Shown in pieces: positions 1 to 9,687 of a stretch of DNA of 64,000 bases; within the stretch, counting starts at the first letter, position 1, and each line of letters begins with the position of its first letter. The position numbers and the translations under genes are program-made. The stretch is from Oscillospiraceae bacterium (GTDB taxonomy: Bacteria > Bacillota > Clostridia > Oscillospirales > Oscillospiraceae), in contig JAFTGE010000081.1 of assembly GCA_017458085.1 (NCBI GenBank), forward strand, positions 1 to 64,000. Direction: 5' to 3'. The notes under the pieces were generated by a model that saw only the letters and a list, made by a program, of their open reading frames with translations, was not told the origin of the DNA and did no database searches.

Positions 1-398
1 CCGCGGTCGGCTTCATGGGGCTGAACATGGCGGCCCAGGCCGGCGGCATCGACGCGCAGAGCCTCTACGCCATGGGCGCACAGCAGCAGGCCGCCAAGCC
101 CGCGGCACAGCCCGCCGCCCCCGCGGTGGACAACTGGACCTGCCCCAGCTGCGGCAAGGCCGCCTTCGGCAAGTTCTGCCCCGAGTGCGGCGCGAAAAAG
201 CCGGAGGACGGCTGGACCTGCCCGAGCTGCGGTAAGGTCAACAAGGGCAAGTTCTGCTCCGAATGCGGGGCAAAGAAGCCCGCTGCGGCGCTTCTGTACC
301 GCTGCGACAAGTGCGGTTGGGAGCCGGAGGACCCGGCGCACCCGCCCAAGTTCTGCCCCGAATGCGGCGATCCCTTCGACGAGGCAGATATTCAGTGA
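1..398 (+). CDS. C-terminal part of a zinc-ribbon protein, probably SPFH-domain family (5' partial)
   Basis: The reading frame is open from base 3, so the N-terminus lies outside the window. What remains is an Ala/Gly/Met-rich segment with two MG/NM clusters, an Ala/Pro/Gln linker and three zinc ribbons: two near-identical units of the form WTCPSCGK..(G)KFC.ECGAKKP and a last CDKC...CPEC unit. This tail is typical of bacterial SPFH (band 7) proteins annotated as virion core protein-like, but the SPFH domain itself cannot be seen, so the family is an inference. It is followed after 31 bases by another zinc-ribbon protein and then a TPM protein, a grouping that suggests one membrane-associated complex or stress-response operon. 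Confidence 0.75.
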   Translation, partial: AVGFMGLNMAAQAGGIDAQSLYAMGAQQQAAKPAAQPAAPAVDNWTCPSCGKAAFGKFCPECGAKKPEDGWTCPSCGKVNKGKFCSECGAKKPAAALLYRCDKCGWEPEDPAHPPKFCPECGDPFDEADIQ

Positions 399-429
399 TC
401 CCCCGCCGGGGTAAGCGAGGTGACGCCCT

Positions 430-1545
430 GTGGCAAAACAAATAACCAACTACCAGTGCCCGTCGTGCACAGGCCCGCTGCACTATGTGGGCGAGAGCGG
501 CATGCTCGAATGCGACTACTGCGGCAGCAAGTTCACCGTACAGCAGATCGAGGCGCTGTACAAGGACAAGGACGAGGCGGCGGCTGCCGCCTCCGCCCAG
601 GCCCAGGCTCAGCAGGCCGCCCAGCAGGAAGCGGATAACCAGTGGCAGGATAACGGCACCAACTGGGCGACGGATCAGGGATTGCGGGTCTATAACTGCC
701 CCAGCTGCGGGGCGGAGCTGATCTGCGACGAGACCACCGCCGCTACCAGCTGCCCATACTGCAACAATCCGTCCATTGTGCCGGGACAGCTCAGCGACAT
801 GCTCAAGCCCGACTATGTCATCCCCTTCAAGCTGTCAAAGGACGCGGCGGTCACGGCGCTGAAAAACTACTACCGCGGCAAGAAGCTGCTGCCCAAGGCA
901 TTCTCGGACAACAACCATATTCAGGAGATCAAGGGTGTGTACGTCCCCTTCTGGCTCTTTAACGGCGAGGCCGACGCCGATGTGACCTTCCAGGCCACCC
1001 GCGTCAGCTCCGTCACCACCGGCGACACCGTTATCACGACCACCGACCACTACCGGCTGCATCGATCCGGCACGGTGAGCTTTGAGAAGATCCCGGTGGA
1101 CGCCTCCAGCAAGATGCCGGATGCGCACATGGACGCCATCGAGCCCTTTGATTATTCCGAGCTCAAGCCGTTTTCCAACGCGTATCTCCCCGGCTTTATG
1201 GCCGACAAGTACGACGTGCAGGCCGAGGACTGCTATCGGCGGGCCGACGAGCGGGCCGAGAACACAACCGTGGAGATCATGAACCGGTCGGTCTCGGGCG
1301 GCTATTCCACCTGCGTGCCGGAGAGCCGCCGGATCAATATCCGCCGCGGTAAGATGCACTATGCACTGCTGCCGGTATGGTTACTCAGCACCCAGTGGAA
1401 CGGGAAGAACTATCTGTTCGCCATGAACGGGCAGACCGGGAAGCTCATCGGCGATCTGCCGATTTCTTCCTCAAAGGTGCTGGCCTGGACGGCGGGGATC
1501 GCGGCGCCGCTGATGGCGCTGCTGGCGGCCTTCTTCTGGCTGTGA
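430..1545 (+). CDS. Zinc-ribbon protein with C-terminal membrane anchor
   Basis: The 371-residue protein has two CxxC...CxxC zinc ribbons: CPSC...CDYC near residues 10-32 and CPSCGAEL...CPYC near residues 90-112. An Ala/Gln-rich, probably helical linker lies between them. A roughly 200-residue globular region follows, and the last 20 residues form a hydrophobic helix. The likely topology is a cytoplasmic domain with a tail anchor. The start is GTG, preceded by an AGGTGA-like ribosome binding site; no ATG in this frame fits better. The family is annotated as TFIIB-type zinc-ribbon-containing protein in Firmicutes and has no established function. It sits between the zinc-ribbon tail gene and the TPM gene, 12 bases before the latter. 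Confidence 0.8.
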   Translation: MAKQITNYQCPSCTGPLHYVGESGMLECDYCGSKFTVQQIEALYKDKDEAAAAASAQAQAQQAAQQEADNQWQDNGTNWATDQGLRVYNCPSCGAELICDETTAATSCPYCNNPSIVPGQLSDMLKPDYVIPFKLSKDAAVTALKNYYRGKKLLPKAFSDNNHIQEIKGVYVPFWLFNGEADADVTFQATRVSSVTTGDTVITTTDHYRLHRSGTVSFEKIPVDASSKMPDAHMDAIEPFDYSELKPFSNAYLPGFMADKYDVQAEDCYRRADERAENTTVEIMNRSVSGGYSTCVPESRRINIRRGKMHYALLPVWLLSTQWNGKNYLFAMNGQTGKLIGDLPISSSKVLAWTAGIAAPLMALLAAFFWL

Positions 1546-1557
1546 GGAGGAAATGAG

Positions 1558-2391
1558 ATGAAGAAAAAACTCTTTCTGTCCCTGCTGCTGGCCGTCTTGC
1601 TGCTGCTGAGTCTGGGGATGAGCGCCCACGCAGAGGCGCAGATCGACTACGTCACCGACACGGCGGGGCTCCTCTCCGCCGAGGAGCAGAGCGCCCTCAA
1701 CGAGCAGGCGCGGCAGATTGCCGCCGCTACCGGCTGCGGCGTATACGTGGTGACGGTGGACGACTATACCAAGTACGTCAGCGGAAATATAGAGGATTTT
1801 TCCGAGGCCATCTACAAGACCTATGACCTGGGTGAGGGCGAGGGGAAGGACGGTATTCTGCTGGCCCTGAGCATGAGCGAGCGGGACTACGACCTCTGCG
1901 CCTACGGGGATTTCGCAAACTATGCCTTTACCGACTACGGCAAGGATCAGCTGGCCGGAACCTTTCTGGATAACTTCCGCCGCAACGATTGGGCGGGCGG
2001 CTTCCGCGATTATATCGCCAACGCTGCCGCGCTCATTCAGCGGGCCAAGGCCGGCAATCCGCTGGACACCTATGTCTACGAAACCGAACCCGGCCCCCGG
2101 ATCACGCCCTTCAGCGTGGTGGTCGTCATCGGCCTGCCGCTGCTGATCGCATCGATGGTCGTCGGCGGGTTTAAAAAGCAGATGAAGACCGCCGTGCGCC
2201 AGACCGAAGCCTATGATTACATCGGTCAGGGCGGCGCCAGGCTGCGGGGTCAGCGCGACCAGTTTATTAACCGCAGCGTGACGCGGCAGGTCATCCGCCG
2301 CGAGCCGGTATCCAGCGGGCGTCCCGGCGGTCATGCCGGCGGCACCCATGTCAACTCCGGCGGCTTCTCCCACCACAGCGGAAAATTTTAA
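1558..2391 (+). CDS. Secreted/membrane TPM-domain protein (YgcG family)
   Basis: The 277-residue protein begins with a signal peptide (KKK followed by a leucine-rich core, AHA-EA cleavage-like site near residue 25). The TPM domain follows (about residues 28-165: YVTDTAGLLS, the GVYVVTVDDY strand, GKDGILLALS). One transmembrane helix lies at about residues 185-205, then a basic tail ending in a Gly/Ser/His-rich motif (GGFSHHSGKF) like the GG-rich tails of this family. TPM proteins have been linked to photosystem repair and to phosphatase activity elsewhere, but the bacterial role is not settled. GGAGGAAATGAG just upstream is a good ribosome binding site. It is the last gene of the operon. Confidence 0.85.
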   Translation: MKKKLFLSLLLAVLLLLSLGMSAHAEAQIDYVTDTAGLLSAEEQSALNEQARQIAAATGCGVYVVTVDDYTKYVSGNIEDFSEAIYKTYDLGEGEGKDGILLALSMSERDYDLCAYGDFANYAFTDYGKDQLAGTFLDNFRRNDWAGGFRDYIANAAALIQRAKAGNPLDTYVYETEPGPRITPFSVVVVIGLPLLIASMVVGGFKKQMKTAVRQTEAYDYIGQGGARLRGQRDQFINRSVTRQVIRREPVSSGRPGGHAGGTHVNSGGFSHHSGKF

Positions 2392-2395
2392 CGTA

Positions 2396-2435
2396 AAGAA
2401 AATCCCGGTATGCTGCAAAGCAGCATACCGGGATT
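2396..2435 (-). terminator. Hairpin plus T-run, minus strand, in left tip of the repeat
   Basis: Read on the minus strand, the 16-bp stem with AAA loop is followed by TTTTCTTT. This can terminate the ribbon-helix-helix gene that points into the repeat. The right tip (2631-2665) is followed by TTTTCT on the plus strand and could end transcription coming from the TPM operon, so the element as a whole works as a bidirectional terminator. Confidence 0.55.
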
Positions 2436-2669
2436 CAGACTGTAGACAAAGTACCCATCTGTCATTGCGAACCAGTGACCGATGTCACTGGTGTGGTGCA
2501 CGCCCTGCGGGTGCAATCCGTATTCCCCGAAAGCCGCATATTTCCAGCACTATACCGGAGAACGGATTCCCACGCCAGTGTTGCGACACTGGCTCGGAAT
2601 GACGCTCTTTTGAGGTTTGTCGACACATTGAGTCCCGGTATGCTGCAAAGCAGCATACCGGGATTTTCT
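2397..2669. repeat. MITE-like element with palindrome-tipped inverted ends
   Basis: About 273 bases fill the gap between the TPM gene and the next gene. Each end is a 35-nt hairpin (2401-2435 and 2631-2665; arm TCCCGGTATGCTGC, loop AAA). The inverted similarity continues inwards: CGGGATTCA..TGTAGACAAA on the left matches CGGGACTCA..TGTCGACAAA read from the right. A second inverted pair inside (2461 onward GTCATTGCGAACCAGTG, and GTCATTCCGAGCCAGTG read leftward from 2603) resembles short dispersed repeats of gut Clostridia. There is no coding capacity and no clear target-site duplication. It looks like a non-autonomous mobile element or a REP-type repeat. Confidence 0.65.
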
Positions 2670-2690
2670 CTATAAGTATTCCCAATAGTA

Positions 2691-2885
2691 TTAACGGGCG
2701 TCTTGTGCGTCTTCCTCATAATGTGCCAACGCGTATTCGATGCACTGGTTGACGATCTTGTTAAAGGATACACCGGTTTGGCGGTTGATTTCGTTAATGC
2801 GATCAAAGGTTTCTTCTTTCATACGGATCGTCCGGCTGATGGAGGACATTTTCCGATCGGTTTTATCGATGACGAACTTTTCCAT
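2691..2885 (-). CDS. Small ribbon-helix-helix DNA-binding protein
   Basis: Sixty-four residues. The pattern SISRTIRMKEETFDRINEINRQTGVSFNKIVNQ.. matches the Arc/CopG/MetJ fold: a short beta strand (about 15-22), helix A (24-36), a turn with GVS, and helix B (38-55). A GGAGGGAG ribosome binding site lies 6-7 bases before the ATG. Such proteins act as dimeric repressors or antitoxins. No toxin-like partner is obvious, and the next gene (at 2985) is divergent. The shared upstream region of about 100 bases may hold its operator. The target is unknown. Confidence 0.7.
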   Translation of the reverse strand: MEKFVIDKTDRKMSSISRTIRMKEETFDRINEINRQTGVSFNKIVNQCIEYALAHYEEDAQDAR

Positions 2886-2984
2886 GCTGTGCTCCCTCCT
2901 GATTCAATATTGTACTCATTTGAGAGCTGCATTATAATGTACATAATTGCAATCAAAAATGTACACAAACGGAAGGGGAAAGCT

Positions 2985-3371
2985 ATGCCGCCATATAAAA
3001 GAGTGTATTTTCATCTGTTCAACGCCGTTACAGACGCGCTTCGGAAAATTGCCGCAGAGGATATTACCCAGGCGCAAGAAATCCTGATCCTTGCCCAGCG
3101 GTGGTGTGAGCAGACATACATAGAAACCGGCGAGGAACTTGCAACACGCCCCTTTATTTCATCAACAGGAAGCTCTGGCCGTAGGGGTAGGGGGAGCCGC
3201 GGCGGTTCTCCCGGACATGGGCAGCCATTGCGCCACGGTCGGTTACAGCCATGCCGGCAATGCGGTCCAGCCCAAAGTCCAGCAGCGCCGGGCACAAGGG
3301 GACCGAGGGCCCGGTCAGGATCGTGGTTGCCTGGGGGCAGAGGCTCAGGAGATGGGGCAGGGTCTTGTTGA
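2985..3371 (+). CDS. Small unknown protein; C-terminal half runs into an opposing gene
   Basis: It starts at ATG 2985 behind a GGAAGGGG ribosome binding site. The first ~50 residues (KRVYFHLFNAVTDALRKIAAEDITQAQEILILAQRWCEQTYIE) match in style a short helical protein common in Clostridia, which normally ends soon after this point. Here the frame stays open for about 70 more residues, rich in Gly/Arg/Pro, entirely over the 3' end of the DUF364 gene on the other strand. The tail composition is that of antisense read-through. The 3' end of this gene may have been lost in a rearrangement. No function can be given. Confidence 0.5.
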   Translation: MPPYKRVYFHLFNAVTDALRKIAAEDITQAQEILILAQRWCEQTYIETGEELATRPFISSTGSSGRRGRGSRGGSPGHGQPLRHGRLQPCRQCGPAQSPAAPGTRGPRARSGSWLPGGRGSGDGAGSC

Positions 3372-3891
3372 TCAGGCTGCTGCCGGTGATGAGCACCAGA
3401 TCGCACCGGGGCAGGAGCCAGTCACAGGCGGCGTCCGGGTAATCCCCGGGCTGAGGGACGCGCTCCATGATGTAAACGGCCTTGGCCTGCTCCCGCAGAC
3501 CCTCGGGGCCGTGCATGTGGCCGATGATCCCCACGGTCAGACCGTGCAGATCGATGCCGACCGTGCTGTAAACATCGGGCGAAACGGCCGCGCCCAGCGC
3601 CTCGATCCGCGCGGGCGTGTTATAAAAGGCGTTGGCCGCGGCCAAGCCCAGGGACGCTTCCCGCAGATTCCAGCTCATGACAGCCTCAGACGCCCTGCGC
3701 AGGCTGAGAGCGTCCAGACCGTCGGCAAAAAGGGGAGGAACGGTTTCGCCCGGGGTTGCCATGGCAAGGCCCAGGCTGTCCGGCGTCTCGGTCATGGCCC
3801 AGCGCCGGCCGAACAGTGTGCGCCGAATCACGGCGTCACTGTCGACCCCGGCGAACAGCGCGTCATACAGGGGGAGAAAGTTTCGATCCAT
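3154..3891 (-). CDS. DUF364-type protein (Rossmann-like, putative heavy-metal chelation)
   Basis: The 245 residues fit the two-domain layout of this family. The N-terminal DUF4213-like part covers about residues 1-80 (LGLAMATPGETVPPLF). The C-terminal DUF364-like part (about 85-240) has the conserved LGLAAANAFYNTP segment, a Rossmann-type strand VGIIGHMHG, and LVLITGSSLINKTLPHLL. Some family members lie near molybdenum or nickel uptake genes, hence the chelation name; no such genes are seen here. It lies downstream of ftsH on the same strand, separated by a hairpin. Its 3' end overlaps the small plus-strand frame by about 218 bases. Confidence 0.75.
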   Translation of the reverse strand: MDRNFLPLYDALFAGVDSDAVIRRTLFGRRWAMTETPDSLGLAMATPGETVPPLFADGLDALSLRRASEAVMSWNLREASLGLAAANAFYNTPARIEALGAAVSPDVYSTVGIDLHGLTVGIIGHMHGPEGLREQAKAVYIMERVPQPGDYPDAACDWLLPRCDLVLITGSSLINKTLPHLLSLCPQATTILTGPSVPLCPALLDFGLDRIAGMAVTDRGAMAAHVRENRRGSPYPYGQSFLLMK

Positions 3892-3917
3892 GCTGCCACC
3901 TCGGTTGTTCCTTAATC

Positions 3918-3950
3918 AAATCTCCCGGATGAAGTCCATCCGGGAGATTT
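3918..3950 (-). terminator. Hairpin between ftsH and the DUF364 gene
   Basis: A perfect 13-bp stem (AAATCTCCCGGAT) with a 7-nt loop lies just past the ftsH stop codon. On the minus strand only a short T-rich stretch (TTTGATT) follows, so termination may be partial. Confidence 0.6.
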
Positions 3951-3957
3951 ATGACGG

Positions 3958-5964
<2,007 letters not shown>

Positions 5965-6004
5965 GTGTGGGTCACATCCTTTTTATGCTGGCATTGGGAA
6001 AAAC

Positions 6005-6544
6005 TCAAATAGAGGTATAGATTTCCGGTTTCAATACGCCGATGTAGGGGAGGTTGCGGTAGCGCTCGTTATAATCCAGGCCGTAGCCGACGACAAAGGC
6101 GTCGGGCACCTCAAAGCAGGAATAGTCCGCGTAGACGTCGGCTTTGCGCCGGGCGGGCTTGTCCATCAGGGTGGCGATGGTAATAGAGGCGGGATGACGC
6201 ACCATGAGATAGTTTTTCAGGTAGCTCAGCGTCACGCCGGAGTCGAGGATGTCCTCCACGATGATGACATGGCGGCCCTCAATATCCTGCCCCAAATCCT
6301 TGTTGATTTTCACCGCGCCCGTGGAGCTGGTGCCCGCATAGGAGGACACGGCCATAAAATCCATGGAGCAGTGGATGTCCACATGGCGCATAAGGTCTGC
6401 CATGAAGATAAAGCAACCCTTGAGCACGCCCACAAAAATGGGGTCCTTGCCGCGAAAATCCGCGCTGATCTGCTGGCCGACGCGTGCAACCGCGGCCTCA
6501 ATTTCTTCCTCGCTGATGAGGACTCTTTCAATATCCTGGTTCAT
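6005..6544 (-). CDS. hpt: Hypoxanthine phosphoribosyltransferase
   Basis: The enzyme salvages hypoxanthine (and usually guanine) with PRPP to make IMP/GMP. The 179-residue length is standard. The PRPP-binding motif IIVEDILDSGVTL lies at about residues 95-107, and the flexible-loop region (SSYAGTSSTG) lies before it. The start codon overlaps the end of tilS by 17 bases, so translation is probably coupled. Confidence 0.95.
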   Translation of the reverse strand: MNQDIERVLISEEEIEAAVARVGQQISADFRGKDPIFVGVLKGCFIFMADLMRHVDIHCSMDFMAVSSYAGTSSTGAVKINKDLGQDIEGRHVIIVEDILDSGVTLSYLKNYLMVRHPASITIATLMDKPARRKADVYADYSCFEVPDAFVVGYGLDYNERYRNLPYIGVLKPEIYTSI

Positions 6545-7865
6545 GAACGGATAATTCTCCTCTTTCTGGTTCTGTTTGGATGAAGTGCAGACGCACTGCC
6601 CGGTCGCCGGGCATGGGAACAGCCCGTTCAGACACGGCCAGCCCTCGAACCCAAAGCGGCCCCTGACTGTCCCGGATCACGGGGGTCAGGTCGCGCTGCG
6701 CCTGGGTGAAGCCCGCCTCCTGAAAGAGCGCCTTTAGCGTCTTGGTGCAGCCGCGTCCCACTGGGCGCAGCCGGTCACCCGGCAGGCGGCCGGTGCAGAG
6801 AAGATCGGCACTAATCATCTCATATTTGACAAAAGAAGTCGTGAACAAGTCGTTAACTTCTCCACGAAAAATGCACAATTGGCTCTGTAAGGTAAGCCCC
6901 GCTTCGGGGATAGGAAGGGCTTGGCCGACGGTCAGAGGACGCGCGGGGAGCGTGGAATGATCCCCTGCGTCGAGATACAGGCGGCCCTGCTCCCGGCGGA
7001 GCCTCCGCCCCGGCAGATCCAGCAGAGCGTAATCGGAGCCTTGTATAAAACGCAGCGCAGCATCGACATGCTCCGCTTCAAGCCCCGGCAGCAGCCGCCG
7101 CAGAACGCGGGAAGCGATGGCCGGGTGCAGCGCACGGAATTCCTCGAGCGGGAGGCTGTTGTCCCGCAGCTGACGCCGGAGGAAATCTTCGGCCAGCGCG
7201 TTCAGACAGTCATCATCCTGCCCGAGCAGGCGGGCGGAGCGGGCCGCGGCCTCGGCAATGCGGGGGTTCAACTCCCGCAGCGTGGGCAGTACGCCATGGC
7301 GGATGCGGTTGCGGGTATAGGCGTCGCTTTGGTTGGAGCTGTCCTCCACATGGGCAAGCGCGTGCTCGGTGAGATAGGCTTCGATCTCTTTTCGCGAGAC
7401 CGAAAGGAGGGGGCGCACGATGATGCCGCGCTGCCGGGGAATCCCCGTCAGACCCGCGGCGCCGCTGCCCCGGGTGAGGTGAAACAAAATCGTCTCGGCG
7501 TTGTCGTCGAGGGTGTGGGCCGTGGCGATCACGTCACAGCCGGCGTCCGCGGCCGCGCGGGTGAGAAAGGCATAGCGCAGCTGTCTTGCCGCCTCCTCAA
7601 TCCCAAGGCCGTGTGACGCGGCATAAGCGGGCACATCGCCGTGCCCGATGACAGAGGGTACGCCGTTTTCCCGGCACCAGTTTTCCACAAAGGCCGCGTC
7701 GCGCCTGGATTCCGCGCCGCGGATGCCGTGCTCAAAGTGGGCGGCAGTCACATCGATCCCGTTTGCGCGCAGCAGGTGCAGCAGGCACATGGAGTCGGCC
7801 CCGCCGGAGACGGCGCAGAGCACGCGCCGGCCCTCCACCAGGGCGCGGTCAAACTCAATACTCAT
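6528..7865 (-). CDS. tilS: tRNA(Ile)-lysidine synthase
   Basis: TilS attaches lysine to C34 of tRNA-Ile(CAU), changing it from Met to Ile identity and AUG to AUA decoding. The N-terminal PP-loop motif SGGADS is at residues 20-25 and the ATPase domain covers about 1-210 (TAHTLDDNAETIL, RPLLSVSRKEIEAYL). The linker and C-terminal tRNA-binding domain follow (GDRLRPVGRGCTKTLKALFQEAG), giving a full-length 445-residue enzyme. It overlaps dnaB by 11 bases upstream and hpt by 17 bases downstream. Confidence 0.95.
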   Translation of the reverse strand: MSIEFDRALVEGRRVLCAVSGGADSMCLLHLLRANGIDVTAAHFEHGIRGAESRRDAAFVENWCRENGVPSVIGHGDVPAYAASHGLGIEEAARQLRYAFLTRAAADAGCDVIATAHTLDDNAETILFHLTRGSGAAGLTGIPRQRGIIVRPLLSVSRKEIEAYLTEHALAHVEDSSNQSDAYTRNRIRHGVLPTLRELNPRIAEAAARSARLLGQDDDCLNALAEDFLRRQLRDNSLPLEEFRALHPAIASRVLRRLLPGLEAEHVDAALRFIQGSDYALLDLPGRRLRREQGRLYLDAGDHSTLPARPLTVGQALPIPEAGLTLQSQLCIFRGEVNDLFTTSFVKYEMISADLLCTGRLPGDRLRPVGRGCTKTLKALFQEAGFTQAQRDLTPVIRDSQGPLWVRGLAVSERAVPMPGDRAVRLHFIQTEPERGELSVHEPGY

Positions 7866-9201
7866 CGTCCCGGCGCTTCTCCAGATTCGAGAAGCTGGTG
7901 TATTCCGGCAGCCAAAGCAGCTCCACGGTGCCGGTCTGACCCTTGCGGTTTTTCAGGATGATGGCCTCGGCCAGGTTGGGATTCTCGCTCTCCTTGTTAT
8001 AATACCCATCCCGGTACAGACCTATGACAACGTCGGCGTCCTGTTCGATGGCGCCGGACTCACGCAGGTCGGAGAGCATGGGGCGCTTGTCCTGCCGGGA
8101 CTCGTTGGCACGGGACAGCTGCGACAGACAAATGACGGGGACGTTGAGCTCCTTGGCCATGATTTTCAGCATACGGCTGATATCACTGACGGCCTGGGTG
8201 CGGCTTTCGTTGGACCAGCTGTGGCCGGAACCGGCCGACTGCATCAATTGCAGGTAGTCGATGACCACAAGACCCAGGTTCGGCACCCTGCGGCACTGGG
8301 CATTCATGTCGGAGACGGTGAGGGTGGGGTTGTCGTCAATGCGGATGTCGGTGGCGCTGAGCGCCTGGGCCGCGTCCGAAATGTCGCTCCACTGCTGGTC
8401 GGAAAGCTGACCGGTCAGCAGGTTCTGCGAAGGGACCAGGGACGCGCGGGACAAGAGCCTTGTCACCAGCTGCTCCCGCGACATTTCCAGCGAGAACACC
8501 GCCACCGTCTGGCGCAGGTTCAGCGCCGCATGCAGGGCCATGTTCAGCGCGATGCTGGTCTTGCCCATGCCGGGGCGTGCCGCGATCAAAATCAGCTCCG
8601 ACTTATTCAGACCCAGGGTCACCCGGTCGAGATCGGGCAAGCCCGTGGAGAGGCCGGGGATGGCGTTGCCGGAGGCAGAGGCGTCGGCCAGATTGTCAAA
8701 CACGTTCTGCACCACCGAGGACACGGGAATCAGTCCGCCGACATTGCGGCCCTGCCGGAGGTTATAGATCCGCCGCTCGGCGGCCTCCAGCATGGCCTCG
8801 GCCTCGCCGGAGCCCTCGTAGACCATGGCGTTGATCTCATCGGCGGCCTCACCCAGCCGGCGCAGCAGCGCCCGGTCGCGCACGATGGCAGCGTACTCCA
8901 GAACATTCGCGGCGGTGGGGGTGACGCGCATGATCTCCGCCAGGTACTCCTCGCAGTTGTCCTGATACACGCCGCGCACCTTCATCTGACCCAGCACGGT
9001 GACCGGGTCGATGGCCTGGGCGTAAGAGAACATGGCGTAGATGGTCTCGTAGATATCCCGGTTGAGCTGAATGTAAAACTCATCCGGCTTCAGTTTTTCC
9101 AGAACCTCCGGAATGCACCGGGGGTCAATGAGCATAGAGCCGATGACGGCCTGCTCCGCCGGTGCGGAGTGGGGCGTCTTCCTGCCCAGCAGTTCATCCA
9201 T
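7855..9201 (-). CDS. dnaB: Replicative DNA helicase DnaB
   Basis: The 448-residue hexameric 5'-3' helicase works at the fork (called DnaC in Bacillus). The N-terminal domain (about 1-110: PAEQAVIGSMLIDP) is followed by a linker and the RecA-like ATPase. Walker A ARPGMGKT is at residues 208-215, the Walker B-type strand VVIDYLQLM lies about 110 residues later, and a C-terminal IIAKNRKGQTG-like segment is seen as IILKNRKGQTG. No intein. The gene follows rplI and overlaps tilS. The link to tilS extends the conserved gdpP-rplI-dnaB block into tilS-hpt-ftsH. Confidence 0.97.
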   Translation of the reverse strand: MDELLGRKTPHSAPAEQAVIGSMLIDPRCIPEVLEKLKPDEFYIQLNRDIYETIYAMFSYAQAIDPVTVLGQMKVRGVYQDNCEEYLAEIMRVTPTAANVLEYAAIVRDRALLRRLGEAADEINAMVYEGSGEAEAMLEAAERRIYNLRQGRNVGGLIPVSSVVQNVFDNLADASASGNAIPGLSTGLPDLDRVTLGLNKSELILIAARPGMGKTSIALNMALHAALNLRQTVAVFSLEMSREQLVTRLLSRASLVPSQNLLTGQLSDQQWSDISDAAQALSATDIRIDDNPTLTVSDMNAQCRRVPNLGLVVIDYLQLMQSAGSGHSWSNESRTQAVSDISRMLKIMAKELNVPVICLSQLSRANESRQDKRPMLSDLRESGAIEQDADVVIGLYRDGYYNKESENPNLAEAIILKNRKGQTGTVELLWLPEYTSFSNLEKRRDDEY

Positions 9202-9222
9202 GGCTGTGTTCCTTTCGGAAGA

Positions 9223-9672
9223 TTATTTGTCCTCTACCACCAGAACGTTGACCGTGCCGCTGACCTCGTAGCCCAGCTTGGCCTTGACGGAGTATGAGCC
9301 GAAGGTCTTGATGGGCTCGGCCTGGACGATCTTGTTCTTCTCGATGTCGATGTCAAACTGCGCCTTGAGCGCGTCGCTGATTTCCTGGGAGGTGACGGCG
9401 CCGAAGAGCTTACCGGCGCTGCCGGCCTTGGCGCGAATGATCACCTGCACGCCGGCAAGCTTCTTGGCGTTTTCCTCGGCCAGCGCCTTCTCGCGGGCGA
9501 TCTGGGCGGCCTTGGCCTTCTCCTTGAGCTTGAGAGCGTTGATATTGTCGGTCGTGGCCTCTGCCGCCAGACCGCGCGGGATCAGATAGTTGCGGGCGTA
9601 GCCGATGGAGACCTCCTTCATCTCGCCCTTCTTGCCCTGACCCTTCACGTCAACGTTAAAAATCACTTTCAT
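9223..9672 (-). CDS. rplI: 50S ribosomal protein L9
   Basis: The 149-residue protein has the N-terminal RNA-binding domain signature ([20 protein letters not shown], start of the protein), a long connecting helix rich in Lys/Ala/Glu, and a C-terminal domain ([12 protein letters not shown]...). Length is normal. It lies between gdpP and dnaB in the order conserved across Firmicutes. Confidence 0.97.
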   Translation of the reverse strand: MKVIFNVDVKGQGKKGEMKEVSIGYARNYLIPRGLAAEATTDNINALKLKEKAKAAQIAREKALAEENAKKLAGVQVIIRAKAGSAGKLFGAVTSQEISDALKAQFDIDIEKNKIVQAEPIKTFGSYSVKAKLGYEVSGTVNVLVVEDK

Positions 9673-9687
9673 TGGTATGATCCCCTT

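Noticed and set aside
2401..2665. Two hairpin repeats as a minimal CRISPR-like array
   Set aside because: Only two units, inverted rather than direct, with no cas genes; better explained as ends of one MITE-like element.
7648..9297. 549-codon plus-strand frame opposite tilS and dnaB
   Set aside because: Antisense of two recognised genes, with no motif and no ribosome binding site of its own.
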